A DNA stretch of 60,000 bases from Lineus longissimus (GCF_910592395.1 NC_088308.1:25127501-25187500); one strand, 5' to 3'. Counted from the stretch's first letter, positions 40,001 through 50,985 are shown. Numbers and translations are program-made. The notes: generated from the letters alone by a model not told the origin.

Positions 40001-41343
40001 TGACTAAGAAAATGTTAATGGACTGAAATGCTGCCACCAAAATGAGGTGCTATGTATTTTGCATGCAAACCATTGCTACATTTGCGATGAAAGATTTTGA
40101 TATTAGGTTCTGTATTACAGATTGGAATCAAACTGACTGGGATAAAGAGTACCCGCTGTTAGACGAACACTACAAGTTGGTTCTGCCGATGGTCCTGCAG
40201 TACTTGTGTCCAAAGGTTGTATCGTTCATTGGCCTTGGTGCTGTGTCTGCCGCCGTCATGTCATCAGCTGACTCGTCTGTCCTCTCGGCCAGTGCTATGT
40301 TTGCCAGGAATGTCTACAAGTGTGTGTTCCGAAATAAGGTGAGAATCTTACGATATAGAATTTCTCTATTAAGGACACCCTTAGGGCTAACGAATGCTCT
40401 CCTTGATAGAGAGGTGTCCTGATTACAGAGGTCAAATCATATAGAAATGACCTATTTGCGACCAATATCACTGTCCCTGGAGAAGGTGGCCTACTAAGAG
40501 AGGTTCCCCTTACTGCATGAGGAAATGTGGCCCTAAGGTCTTGAAATACAAATCAAGTAGTGACCCTGTGCAAGTGATAGTGTCTAAGCAGTAAGTAGTT
40601 AGCAGTGAAATCCGACTGCTCTTGTAATGTTCGTTGTTACAATACTGGAACTTCTTTTCTTGCAGGCATCTGAAAGAGAGATCATCTGGATCATGCGAGG
40701 TGCCATCTTTGCTGTTGGAGCTCTTGCCACTGCCATGGGGATTACGATCACGACCATATATGGATTGTGGTACCTATGCGCCGACCTCGTCTTCGTAATT
40801 CTCTTCCCCCAACTCGTTTCAGTTGTTTACTTACAAGGAAGTAACACTTACGGTGCTCTTGCTGGATATATTTTAGGCATATTTTTCAGATTCGGGGGCG
40901 GTGAGCCTTTAATTCACATGCCACCGCTAATAAAATATCCCTGGTATAACGAGGAAACGAATGAACAACTATTCCCATTCCGGGTGTTGAGTATGTTAAT
41001 CAGCTTCGGGACTATAGTAGCTGTGTCTTATCCGTTGAAATATGCTTTCGAGGAAGGAATATTCCCAAAGAAATATGACATATTCATGTGTATAGTGAAT
41101 ATACCTGAGGAAACGCTGGCATTGAAAGAACCACAGGAGGGTGAGATGACAGTTCTTAATTCCATGAAAGGTTCAATGGCGAATGGACAGATTAACCCTG
41201 CGCTTAAATTTTCACAGGAAGACCTACTGGATGGGGACCGATCGCCGATCGATGATATGCCTCGGAAACGCATGTCTGTTCCAGGCGCCAGTCCGGATGA
41301 TGAGTCCCCCAACAAGAAGTTTGAAGACACGACAGGCTTATAA
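27919..41343 (+). CDS. SLC5A7: High-affinity choline transporter (CHT1/SLC5A7), complete, 8 coding exons
   Basis: Sodium- and chloride-dependent choline uptake at cholinergic nerve terminals, the supply step for acetylcholine synthesis; solute carrier family 5, LeuT-like fold, plasma membrane and synaptic vesicles. Spliced exons: 27919-28090, 38147-38260, 38472-38627, 38828-38976, 39236-39385, 39681-39810, 40121-40338, 40666-41343. All introns are GT-AG, all phases join, and the sum is 1767 nt = 588 aa plus TAA (human about 580). Diagnostic stretches, compared with human CHT1 from memory: [13 protein letters not shown] near residue 6, [12 protein letters not shown] near 60, [17 protein letters not shown] near 181, [15 protein letters not shown] near 243, STDWNQT near 289 (conserved N-glycosylation sequon), [11 protein letters not shown] 338-348 (conserved Asp341), GGGEP 440-444 (Glu443, matching the functionally important Glu of human CHT). 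The hydrophilic C-tail after about residue 500 is divergent. The ATG at 27919 gives the usual short extracellular N-terminus. Identity is very secure; exon ends are read by eye. Confidence 0.96.
28091..38146 (+). other. SLC5A7: SLC5A7 intron 1 (about 10 kb), no gene recognised inside
   Basis: Runs from the GTAGGT donor to the TTTCTAG acceptor. It is thirty or more times longer than the other introns of this gene (200-330 bp). No coding exon, RNA gene or complete transposon was recognised. A diverged direct duplication lies at about 33192-33612, and short G-runs at 34751 and 36910. An intron this long near the 5' end is a natural place for enhancers, but none is demonstrable by eye. Confidence 0.85.
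33192..33612. repeat. Diverged direct duplication in SLC5A7 intron 1
   Basis: The segments at about 33220-33330 and 33490-33590 share GCAAGCTAAATTT/TCAAGCCAAATTTT, ATTGACGTAAC/CTGATGTAATG, TCTCCATCA and TTCTTCATCA in order, about 270 bp apart. Confidence 0.55.
38147..38260 (+). CDS. SLC5A7: SLC5A7 coding exon 2
   Basis: Acceptor TTTCTAG, donor GTAAGT. Encodes [15 protein letters not shown] through YALSLVF. It starts with two bases of a split codon and ends with one. Confidence 0.94.
38472..38627 (+). CDS. SLC5A7: SLC5A7 coding exon 3
   Basis: Acceptor TTATTTCAG, donor GTGAGT. Encodes [20 protein letters not shown] and [18 protein letters not shown], very close to human CHT1. Confidence 0.95.
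38828..38976 (+). CDS. SLC5A7: SLC5A7 coding exon 4
   Basis: Acceptor TTTGCAG, donor GTGAGT, ends in phase 0. Encodes [11 protein letters not shown] and [20 protein letters not shown]. Confidence 0.95.
39236..39385 (+). CDS. SLC5A7: SLC5A7 coding exon 5
   Basis: Acceptor TTTACAG, donor GTAAGT, 50 whole codons. Starts [13 protein letters not shown] and ends GGIPWQ. The loop between (about residues 212-235) is the least conserved extracellular part. Confidence 0.94.
39681..39810 (+). CDS. SLC5A7: SLC5A7 coding exon 6
   Basis: Acceptor TTTTTTTGCAG, donor GTCAGT. Encodes [13 protein letters not shown] and [16 protein letters not shown], ending with one base of the Asp codon of STDWNQT. Confidence 0.94.
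40121..40338 (+). CDS. SLC5A7: SLC5A7 coding exon 7
   Basis: Acceptor TGTATTACAG, donor GTGAGA, ends in phase 0. Encodes [30 protein letters not shown] and MFARNVYK, the most conserved ion/substrate-site region of the family. Confidence 0.95.
40363..40520. repeat. Dispersed repeat copy 1, inside SLC5A7 intron 7
   Basis: Contains CTCCTTGATAGAGAGGTGTC, GCGACCAATATCACTGTCC and a closing GAGAGGTTCCCC. The same order of blocks is found at 42625-42815. Family not identified; no terminal repeats recognised. Confidence 0.6.
40666..41343 (+). CDS. SLC5A7: SLC5A7 coding exon 8 (last)
   Basis: Acceptor TTTCTTGCAG. 225 codons then TAA. Encodes the last membrane segments ([30 protein letters not shown]) and the cytoplasmic tail. 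The tail contains LALKEP, which resembles the LALVKP endocytosis motif of the human protein, and ends EDTTGL. Confidence 0.95.
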   Translation, partial: ASEREIIWIMRGAIFAVGALATAMGITITTIYGLWYLCADLVFVILFPQLVSVVYLQGSNTYGALAGYILGIFFRFGGGEPLIHMPPLIKYPWYNEETNEQLFPFRVLSMLISFGTIVAVSYPLKYAFEEGIFPKKYDIFMCIVNIPEETLALKEPQEGEMTVLNSMKGSMANGQINPALKFSQEDLLDGDRSPIDDMPRKRMSVPGASPDDESPNKKFEDTTGL

Positions 41344-42624
41344 CGGAATATTGACGTTAGGAGCAACAAGGTTTTTGAATCGATGCGTTTCGGACAAATA
41401 TTGCTGCATTGGTTCAGTGACTAGTTTTGTACCATGAATATGTGTCTATATGTACACCGTTGGCAGATGTTGACCAGTTTAATAGTTTTAGATGGACGGT
41501 TTTATGATGAGGAGTCTCTGGAGATAATGCTGGCTGGCGGCACTTGCATAGTTTTTATCGAGTCTCTGGGTAGGAGGCACCAGGGATAGCTGTGTGTTTG
41601 CACAGATCTGTACAAGACCTGCCCTTTGTACAGGAATGCAGTAAATTAAATTTGTGCCGGCCATGCATTATTTCAAGATACTGTTCCTTATACTTGTGTC
41701 CTACATGTATGCTGAGCCAAATGTCAGATTATGTTTTTTGGCCATGTTGGTAAACTTGGATATGTTATTGGTTATATGACTTACTTTACTGTAGCAACGT
41801 GTTTAAGGCAGTAAAAAGAGGCAATTGGCAATGTTTATCAGATGTCCATAGGCTTAGGCACATTGATGCAGTATAAAATGTTAAAAATAATAGATGATTT
41901 CACCTTCCGTACAGAGGGCAGCCGACAGATTTGAAGAAATGGTCAAAAAATTTGAGGGGGACCATTTGTTTGATGAAAACATGGTTCTGTGGTCGTCATG
42001 CATGTGGCCATGGTTGGTGATAATCATTGCTCTTAATCAAATCATATCAAAACAGAGACATTTTTGATTGACATTCCATGTGTAGTCATCACTTGTCAGA
42101 GACCTTGTTTCTGTGGTTGTCACGGTAACTAGTCCTGTATATCAGTAATGTCGGTTTTTGTAGCTCAACTCCATGACGACACAGAAACAAGATCTCTGTG
42201 AACCTGCAACTTGCAATCAATTTAAAACCCACCAATTATTGATTTTACCCGCAGATGAGCGATATTTTTATCGCTTGTTACAGCAATAATTGCTGCAGGT
42301 CGCAAAAACAAAAATCACTGGTGTGTCAATCGGGGCAGGCTAAAAGGTCATGTCAGAACAGATGCCATAATGATGCTGACATAAACATTATGGATGGCTT
42401 TATGTACATGTATCTGCTGATGATACCATTAACCGATGTAAATCTGTTTGAAAATATGCGTTTAGAACTATTTGTTGTTATATTCACTACTTGTATTGTT
42501 ATGTTATGACAGTGAATAGACTTTGTTTCTTGGGCTTTAAAGAGAGACTGATGAAGAACTGACAGTTCAGATATCACAGAGGCTGATATTTCCCTGGCAG
42601 TGGATCATTGACATTCCATCATGT

Positions 42625-42815
42625 AGAGTAGCTGGTAAGGTCACCCATGGGACTGATAAATGCTGTCCTGAATTGAGAGGTGTCCTTAACACAAAGGTGA
42701 GAGGAATGGATATAACCAACTTGGGACCAAAAGCAATGTCCTTAATAGAGAAGGTGTCCTTAATAGAGAAGGTGTCCTTACTAGAGAGGTGTCCGCTAAG
42801 GAGGTTCCACTGTCT
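42625..42815. repeat. Dispersed repeat copy 2, downstream of SLC5A7
   Basis: Contains GTCCTGAATTGAGAGGTGTC, GGGACCAAAAGCAATGTCC and a closing GAGGTTCCACTGT. The submotif AGAGAAGGTGTCCTTA is triplicated near 42740-42790. Confidence 0.6.
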
Positions 42816-44485
42816 GAAAATGTGAATGTTTTTCACTCCCCGTGCTGTTTCTGAATCAATTTCCAAATAGTTGTTTAACAAATTCTCGAACCTGTGACTG
42901 ATCAAAATAAGCACCTGAAGGTATTTTACAACTTCAGAGCATAAAATCGAAAGTAATCATGTGGAAATTTTTTGAAAATACTTTGCAAAGTTAATTCTCG
43001 TCTCTCTCGCCAGTCCCCACCATGAATATAAACATATCATTTCAAAATGCGATCAAAATGCGATCAAATTATATTTTATCAATTTGTATTCTATTGTTTT
43101 ATTTGCACTGTTCTACTTATGACATATCATTTATCAATTGCTCTATTTAACAGTATGTTGATCTCAGATTTTATTAAATATATTAAATACTTCTCAGTTG
43201 TCTACCTATTAGGTCATAGTCAATAAGTGTATGATTTTGGATAAAATCCAAGGTCGGTCTAAAGCTGCATCTACAGCCTTACAATGATGAATTATGGAGC
43301 ATTATTTTAAGAATCTGTAGCATATGCCCATTTCTACCGCCAGAAATGCGTGATTTGTAAGCCAGCGGGGCAGATACATCCCACAAGAGTTTTCTTGCAT
43401 AACCTATGATAGCTGTTTAAAAATTGTGTTTTCCTGAAAGTGTCTTTAATGTGAATAGTAGATACGCATTTAACAAGTGCGGAACATTAAAATTTGAATT
43501 TGTGGAAGATATTTTCAGGAAAGCAACAAAGTCTGTGAAATCTGTGCTTGGGTTTATTTGTTTGATATGATCTGATGAAATGTCTACCACTGATTTCACA
43601 TACAGTATGCAACTGAAAGACTCTACCCATGACTGGCTTCAACTGGAATGTGAACTACTAGCTCCGTATTTGTGGTGGAAAAGCTGTCAGCCATTTGGAG
43701 AGGGTCTGGCCATACAATAGGATGGTGAAATTTCCAAAGAGTTATCAATACAGAAAAAGCTCATGTGGTCACAATCGTGTACATAGTAGAATATGTTTTT
43801 ATATGAAAATGTATTAATGTTATGTGTGACCGTCAATACAATGTATACAATGTGATCTAGGTCGAGTGATCCATGGTGAAATCTTGTGGCAAATGTATAA
43901 ACAAAGACAGATAATAATCACTATTATGATGTAAAAATTGTCTCGTGTCATGAAAAAATGTTGATAATTTGTAAAGTAACACCAAAAGGACCACAAAAGT
44001 GGATAAAAAAATGCATGTCACTTTGTTCATATACACGAATTAAGAAGTAGATTAGCCTGGGTTCTTGAACAACTTAAGGGACTCATTGTATTTAGTATAG
44101 AATGCATATATTTACCGATGGGCAATAATACCAATATGTCGGAGTGCTCCCAACCCTAGATTTACAGGACTTGGGTGATTGAGAAAACTAATTCTTGCAT
44201 ACATGTATATGTTTAGTAATACCAGTATGTTGATTATGCAGGACAATAGATGGATACATCCAAAATTAGTCGAGTGATCACAGAACCAATTATAAAATGA
44301 TTACTAATATAGATGCCAACGTGCTATCATGATGTTTTTGCATTCCTAATGTCATCATTAAGCATAATTTTGGATTTGTCTATCAAAGTAAATAATAGCA
44401 ATACTAGTCTTGCTCAGTCTGTATCTGTACCGCACGAGTTGATCCAGAAAAAAGTTTTTTTGAATTATCTGCTTCCTTTGGTAGA
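42816..44485. other. No gene recognised
   Basis: Very AT-rich, no coding character. Confidence 0.6.
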
Positions 44486-44840
44486 TGATTTACACTGGGA
44501 TATCCCATTATCTGCTACTGAGACAGATGATTTGCACCGGGCTATTCCATTATCTGCTACCTGGGGCAGGTGATTTACACTGGGATATCCCATTATCTGC
44601 TACTGGGACAGATGATTTGCACCGGGCTATTCCATTATCTGCTACCTGGGGCAGGTGATTTACACTGGGATATCCCATTATCTGCTTCTGGGACAGATGA
44701 TTTGCACCGGGCTATTCCATTATCTGCTACCTGGGGCAGGTGATTTACACTGGGATATCCCATTATCTGCTACTGGGACATATCATTTGCACCGGGCTAT
44801 CCCATTATCTGCTACCTGGGGCAGGTGATTTACACTGGGA
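44486..44840. repeat. 85-bp tandem repeat, 4 copies plus a partial
   Basis: TGATTTACACTGGGATATCC starts at 44486, 44571, 44656 and 44741 (exact 85-bp spacing); a truncated fifth copy starts at 44826. Each unit is itself two related halves of about 42 bp (CACTGGGATATCCCATTATC versus CACCGGGCTATTCCATTATC). Confidence 0.95.
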
Positions 44841-45469
44841 AAGTGATGTTCTACCTAAGTTGTGTCAAGAGAAATATCAGACTAAATATTTAGTTGTATC
44901 TCTCTTGGTTGCATCTCTGGATCTACTCTGCGGTTCATGGACCCTAGTATACAGTTCATGATACGTCATCACTGACAATACTATGCATTCATAGACCTTT
45001 ATGTCAGATCGTCGACCATCTTTAAAGTTAATATTGTGAGGTACTTGACTGTAAACATGAAGTAGCTGGCCACTATGGGTATTCGATGCAAGGTAATTCC
45101 AGCGAGAGTTGTTGTATTTTTCCTCTGAAGTTTGACGCAGTCGATGATATGAAAACAGATTGTTCTAGCAATCCATTTGTGAATGTTTTGCTTGCAACGT
45201 TTCAGGCTCTAGAGGGTTAACTGCTTGTTGGATTTTATTGAACTGTGGCACCTAGCTCCTTCTCCATTGATGTTCCCTTCTGTTTATCAATCTGACATCG
45301 TTACAAAGAGTAACTCTTGGAACCTCTATGTAGTGAGTGCATAATGTCCTCAGTGATTATATAGATTTTAAATAGGCATTGATTATTTTTATGACTCGGT
45401 GTTAAAATCAGTTCAGGATGTGTATAAATGTATCATATTGTTAGCATACATATGAGTCTACTCGAGAGG

Positions 45470-45588
45470 TCGGTGTACTCTAAAAGTCAGTGTATTCAAC
45501 ATGTCAGTGTACACGACAGGTTAGTGTACACTATATGTCAGTGTACCCTACATATCAGTGTACCCTACATGTCAGTGTACAATATAAC
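45470..45588. repeat. 17-bp tandem repeat, 7 copies
   Basis: Seven consecutive 17-bp units of the form TCAGTGTACNCTACATG, 119 bp in all, with substitutions but no indels. Confidence 0.93.
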
Positions 45589-47459
45589 GAAAGAATACTC
45601 AATACTTGTCTATGCATAGACTCAGTTTGTAAATATCAGTAGTTTGTAGTCTAGTATCATGTAAGGTCCCTTAGGGTGGTAAATGTGATACTTAATGCTC
45701 AATATTCAAATTGGCACGGTAGTAATGAAATATATTTTTAATTTGTGAGCATATAAAGGTGTTGTAGGCCTACATATACTAGTGCAGTATAATGTAGTCA
45801 GTTGACAGCATCATAACTTGGTCGGATTTGTGTGTAGATTTAGACATGGAGACCTATAACTATGTACTATCAGGTCTGTGCAGGTTATGTTGGTGTCCAC
45901 TGTAAAGTGTGGTAGATTCCTTGATCACTGTGTAATGTAGATGCTCATACGTCTTGAGTAGGAAGCATTATAGTCCATCCGTTAATAAAAATTGTGTTAT
46001 TTCATCAGATCAACGAAATTGAAAAATCATACTTAGTCTTCTCCTGTCATGAGCCAAAAATTGAAAAAACTAAATACTTGTGATGTCGTATTGACTGAAT
46101 TTGAACTACTTCTCTTGATTTATGTTTGTGCAAAGAACATTTGACCATTTCAAGAAGTTAAATTTCAAACAGTTCAATATATGATAATGCCTATTGATTC
46201 AGCCCACCGACAAGACTATAGGTCTAGCAGGATAGATTACCAGCAGTTGTGATGCCTAGCTTTGGTCCATTGCACTCAGAGTTGAGAGCAGGAAAAGGTT
46301 TCTTTGTGATCCTAAATAGCTTTTGTATGGTGTTATGGGAACATGGTGTTCTCAGAGTAATCGACAAGTATGTTAGGAACTGTCTTTCGGCCAAAAAGCA
46401 CTTTAAGGCCTAAAAGCATAACGATTAATGGGGCATTAGGCACCCTGGCCTAGACAGGTGTTCGGAGACAACATGGCGTGAAATATCAACAACCTTGGGT
46501 GTCAGACGCTCTCTAAATCACATACAGCAAGTGGGAATATAGGCATTTATGCTGTCACAAACTTATGATACTCTCAACTTTGAGTAACATGGATTATAGC
46601 ACAGGTGTTGACAACACTTGTTTGTAGTGTTATTTATTCTTCCAGTGTTGTTGATTCCTGTATAGATTGATCAGACTTGTAAAACTTGATAATCACAATG
46701 TGATATATATTGTACTATGTGATGTTAAAACAGTAGAGTCAGTTTTAATCCCTTCTTTCCAGAAGCATCTTCAAAGCTTGTGATCAAAATATTGAGGGAA
46801 CAGATTGAGATAAGATAACAAAATTTATTGATCTTATGCATCTGAACTTATAAAGATATGAACGAATAAGTATAAAAGTTGTAAATACAGACGGAAAAAC
46901 AGTTTACTCAAGAAAAGACCAATCCTTGGCATGCCCAACAGAAATCACAGATCAATTACATAACTGAACTATGTTAGCTGAAACAAAGTGTCCAGTGACC
47001 CCAAAAGCAGCACTGTTTAAGTTATGGTCATCTCAAACTGATACAGTGTCATTACTAAACTTCAGAACAATAAGTAAAATACTGAGAATAAAAATACGTA
47101 AAGAACTATGCAAGGTGATAGGTTGAGAGGATGATCCACATGTACCTAATGCCAAGATGACCAGGAAAACATCTATTTCAAATACTGTTTGAGTTCCTGA
47201 AGATGCTTTTGGTAGAAAGGGTTGAAATACAACGTACTGTAACTATAGCTGTTATATGGTAATGAGAGAAAAATTAAAAAGTGTTGTCTCAGAGAAGAAG
47301 AGGAAACCTTGTATATGTATCATATAACTGGCAATCTATATTGAATATGTCCGGCTTACCTAGAACCTAGTTATTTAGTTATGAAAATATAGTAGATGAC
47401 TGGGCAATATGAGGGCTGGCAATATGAAATGATGATTAGTACTCGAGGACCCGTCGAGA
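45589..47459. other. No gene recognised
   Basis: AT-rich, with an AATAAA at 45984-45989 and no coding frame. Confidence 0.6.
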
Positions 47460-47465
47460 AATAAA
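47460..47465 (+). terminator. Candidate distal poly(A) signal for the plus-strand transcript
   Basis: AATAAA followed within 20-45 bp by a T/GT-rich tract (CTGTTTCTGTTGTATTATTT), the usual arrangement of a cleavage/polyadenylation site. It lies about 75 bp before the minisatellite array begins. Confidence 0.4.
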
Positions 47466-47539
47466 TGAGGGAAAGCATGTCAAACTGTTTCTGTTGTATT
47501 ATTTTGTCCATGAGTGCATAGCATTTAAGAGACAGCGTG

Positions 47540-49830
47540 ATAGTCTCCTCCTACTAGGACTGCTTTATCAAGGCAACTGTCTTCAGCGGACATGATGAGT
47601 CATCTCCAAGTGGGAATGCTTCCTCGAGGTAACTGTCTCCAATAGACATCAGGACAGTCTCCTCCAAGGGGAATGCTTCCTCGAGCTAACTGTCTCCAAC
47701 AGACATCAGAACAGTCTCCTCCAAGGGGAATGCTTCCTTGAGGCAACTGTCTCCAACAGACACCAGGACAGTCTCCTCCAAGGGGAATGCTTCCTTGAGG
47801 CAACTGTCTCCAATAGACATCAGGACAGTCTCCTCCAAGTGGGAATCCTTCCTCGAGGTAACTGTCTCCAACAGACATCAGAACAGTCTCCTCCAAGGGG
47901 AATGCTTCCTCGAGGCAACTGTCTCCAACAGACATCAGAACAGTCTCCTTCAAGAGAGAATCCTTCCTTGAGGCAACTGTCTCCAACAGACATCAGAACA
48001 GTCTCCTCCAAGGGGAATCCTTCCTTGAGGCACCTGTCTCCAACTGACATCAGGACAGTCACTTCCAAGGGGAATCCTTCCTTGAGGCAAATGTCTCAAA
48101 CAGACATCAGAACAGTCTCCTCCAAGGGGAATCCTTTCTTGAGGCAACTGTCTCCAACTGACATCAGGACAGTCACTTCCAAGGGGAATCCTTCCTTGAG
48201 GCAACTGTCTCCAATAGACATCAGGACAGTCTCCTCCAAGGGGAATGCTTCCTCGAGGTAACTGTCTCCAACAGACATCAGAACAGTCTCCTCCAAGGGG
48301 AATGCTTCCTTGAGGCAACTGTCTCCAACAGACACCAGGACAGTCTCCTCCGAGGGGAATGCTTCCTTGAGGCAACTGTCTCCAATAGACATCAGGACAG
48401 TCTCCTCCAAGTGAGAATGCTTCCTTGAGGCAACTGTCTCCAACAGACATCAGAACAGTCTCCTCCAAGAGAGAATGCTTCCTTGAGGCAACTGTCTCCA
48501 ACAGACATCAGAACAGTCGCTTCCAAGGGGAATGCTTCCTTGAGGCAACTCTCTCCAATAGACATCAGGACAGTCTCCTCCAAGTGGGAATCCTTCCTCG
48601 AGGTAACTGTCTCCAACAGACATCAGAACAGTCTCCTCCAAGGGGAATGCTTCCTCGAGGCAACTCTCTCCAACAGACATCAGAACAGTCTCCTCCAAGT
48701 GGGAATCCTTCCTTGAGGCAACTGTCTCCAACAGACATTAGAACAGTCTCCTCCAAGGGGAATCCTTCCTTGAGGCACCTGTCTCCAACTGACATCAGGA
48801 CAGTCACTTCCAAGGGGAATCCTTCCTTGAGGCAAATGTCTCAAACAGACATCAGAACAGTCTCCTCCAAGGGGAATCCTTTCTTGAGGCAACTGTCTCC
48901 AACTGACATCAGGACAGTCACTTCCAAGGGGAATCCTCCCTTGAGGCAACTGTCTCAAACAGACATCAGGACAGTCACTTCCAAGGGGAATGCTTCCTCG
49001 AGGTAACTGTCTCCAACAGACATCAGAACAGTCTCCTCCAAGGGGAATGCTTCCTCGAGGTAACTGTCTCCAACAGACATCAGAACAGTCTCCTCCAAGG
49101 GGAATCCTTCCTTGAGGCAACAGTCTCCAATAGACACGAGGACAGTCTCCTCCAAGGGGAATGCTTCCTTGAGCCACCTGTCTCCAACAGACATCAGGAC
49201 ACCCTTCTCCAAGGGGAATTCTTCCTCAGACGTCAAGATAATCTCCTCGAAGGGGAATCCTTCCTTTAAGCAACTGTCTCCAACAGACATGAGGGCATTC
49301 TCCTCGAAGGGGAATCCTTCCTGTACTCTAACAGACAGCAGTCACCTCCTAGTGGGAGTCTTTCCTCGAGACAACGTTCTCCAACAGACATGAGTGTGTT
49401 CCGTACAGAGACAAAGAACAACATAGACCGCAACTGTCTCCAACAGACATGATGACAGTCTCCTCCAAGCGAGAATCCATCCTCGAGGCAACTGTACTCT
49501 CCATTAGACATGAGGACAGTCTTTTCCAAGTGGTGATTCTTCCTTGAGCCATCTGTCTCAGACAGACACCAGGACAGTCTCCTTCAAGCGGGAATCCTTC
49601 CTCGAGGCAACTGTACTCTCCATTAGACATGAGGACAGTCTTCTCCAAGTGGTAATTCTTCCTCGAGCCAACTGTCTCAGACAGACATCAGGACAGTCTC
49701 CTTCAAGCGGGAACCCTGTCATATAGACAATCTCCTCCAAGTGGTGATTCGTCCTGGAGGCACTGTTTCCAATGGACATCGGGATATGAAGGCAATCTCC
49801 TCCAAACGGGAATCCTTCCTGAGAGCGACT
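47540..49830. repeat. 57/58-bp minisatellite, left array (about 40 units)
   Basis: Head-to-tail units containing CTGTCTCCAACAGACATCAG, CAGTCTCCTCCAAGGGGAAT and CTTCCTTGAGGCAA. The period is 57 bp where the text reads AAGGGGAAT and 58 bp where it reads AAGTGGGAAT. Units are near-identical between about 47640 and 49150 and decay towards both ends (47540-47640, 49200-49830). Because 57 is a multiple of three and units lack stops, long overlapping ORFs appear on both strands. These are artefacts, not a gene. Confidence 0.97.
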
Positions 49831-50127
49831 TGGGGGAAGAGAGGGGGAAGCGTATCACCTCATCCAACTTCTGTGGAACAGTCCCCTCCTGGGGTGGGGT
49901 CCCAATGTGGAAATGGTTTTGGCCCTTACCTTTCAAAGACAGATGTAGTAGCTCTTTCCAATGACACTTATGCCTTCCCGATCCTCCTCCATTTGTGCAC
50001 ACTTCCTGGAGACATTAGTCTCCACTGTGAGGTTGTGACTGATGGCATAGGCCACGGGCTGGCGAAGTATACAGTAGCACAAATACTATACATATCCAAA
50101 GCAGAATTTACCGCTTCTCACTTTGGA
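49831..50127. other. Spacer between the two inverted minisatellite arrays
   Basis: About 300 bp not made of the 57-bp unit, although short unit-like scraps (AACAGTCCCCTCCTGGGG) remain near its start. No gene recognised. It would be the loop of a hairpin formed by the flanking arrays. Confidence 0.7.
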
Positions 50128-50985
50128 GAACGTCTCCGATGTTGTGAGAGGAGACTGTCCTGATGTCTGTTGGAGACAGTTGCCTGAAGGAAGGATTCTC
50201 ACTTGGAGGTGACTGTCCTGATATCTGTTGGAGACAGTTGCCTCAAGTAAGGATTCCCACTTGGAGGAGACTGTCCTCAAGTCTGTTGGAGACAGTTGCC
50301 TGAAGGAAGCTTTCCCACTTGGAGGAGACTGTCCTCAAGTCTGTTGGAGACAGTTGCCTGAAGGAAGCTTTCCCACTTGGAGGAGGCTGTCCTGATGTCT
50401 GCTGGAGACAGTTGCCTCAAGGAAGCATTCCCACTTGGAGGAGACTGTTCTAATGTTTGTTGGAGACAGGATTCTCACTTGGAGGAGACTGCCCTGATGT
50501 GTGTTGGAGACTGTTACCTTTAGGATTGAAGGATTCCCCATGGTGGAGGCTGTCCTCAAACGGAGACAGTTGCCTCTCGGAAACATTCCCTCTTGGAGGA
50601 GACTGTCCTCAGGTCTGTTGGAGACAGTTGCCTCAAGTAAGGATTCCCACTTGGAGGAGACTGTCCTGATGTATGTTGGAGACAGTTGCCTCAAGGAAGG
50701 ATTCCCCTTGGAGGTGACTGTCCTGATGTCTGTTGGAGACAGTTGCCTCAAGTAAGGATTCCCCTTGGAGGAGACTGTCCTTATGTATGTTGGAGACAGT
50801 TGCCTCAAGTAAGGATTCCCACTTGGAGGAGACTGTCCTGATGTATGTTGGAGACAGTTGCCTCAAGGAAGGATTCCCCTTGGAGGTGACTGTCCTGATG
50901 TCTGTTGGAGACAGTTGCCTTAAGTAAGGATTCTCACTTGGAGGATACTGTCGTCTTAATGTCAGTTGGAGACAGCTGCTTCACC
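50128..50985. repeat. 57/58-bp minisatellite, right array in inverted orientation (about 14 units)
   Basis: Same unit family as the left array but reverse complemented: GTCTGTTGGAGACAGTTGCC, CTTGGAGGAGACTGTCCTGA and AAGGAAGGATTCCC recur every 57-58 bp. A three-unit block starting near 50641 recurs at +171 bp. Confidence 0.96.

Larger units (their letters stand above)
41344..47485 (+). other. SLC5A7 3' flank / possible very long 3'UTR
   Basis: No coding sequence is recognised here. Poly(A) signal candidates are ATTAAA at 41645-41650, AATAAA at 45984-45989 and AATAAA at 47460-47465. The last has a T/GT-rich stretch about 25 bp downstream and is the best placed. Which one is used cannot be decided without RNA data; the 3'UTR may be 0.3 kb or up to 6.1 kb. 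Two tandem arrays and a dispersed repeat in this stretch are listed separately. Confidence 0.4.

Noticed and set aside
47600-49648. Many long open frames (up to 193 codons) with repeats such as SLRQLSPTDIRTVSSKGNP
   Set aside because: They exist only because the 57-bp unit is a multiple of three and stop-free in several frames on both strands. 58-bp units shift the frame, and there is no splice or start context.
50335-50866. Open frames across the right array
   Set aside because: Same artefact of the stop-free tandem unit.
47540-50985. CRISPR-like array
   Set aside because: No constant repeat alternating with unique spacers; the whole 57-bp unit is repeated, in a eukaryotic context.
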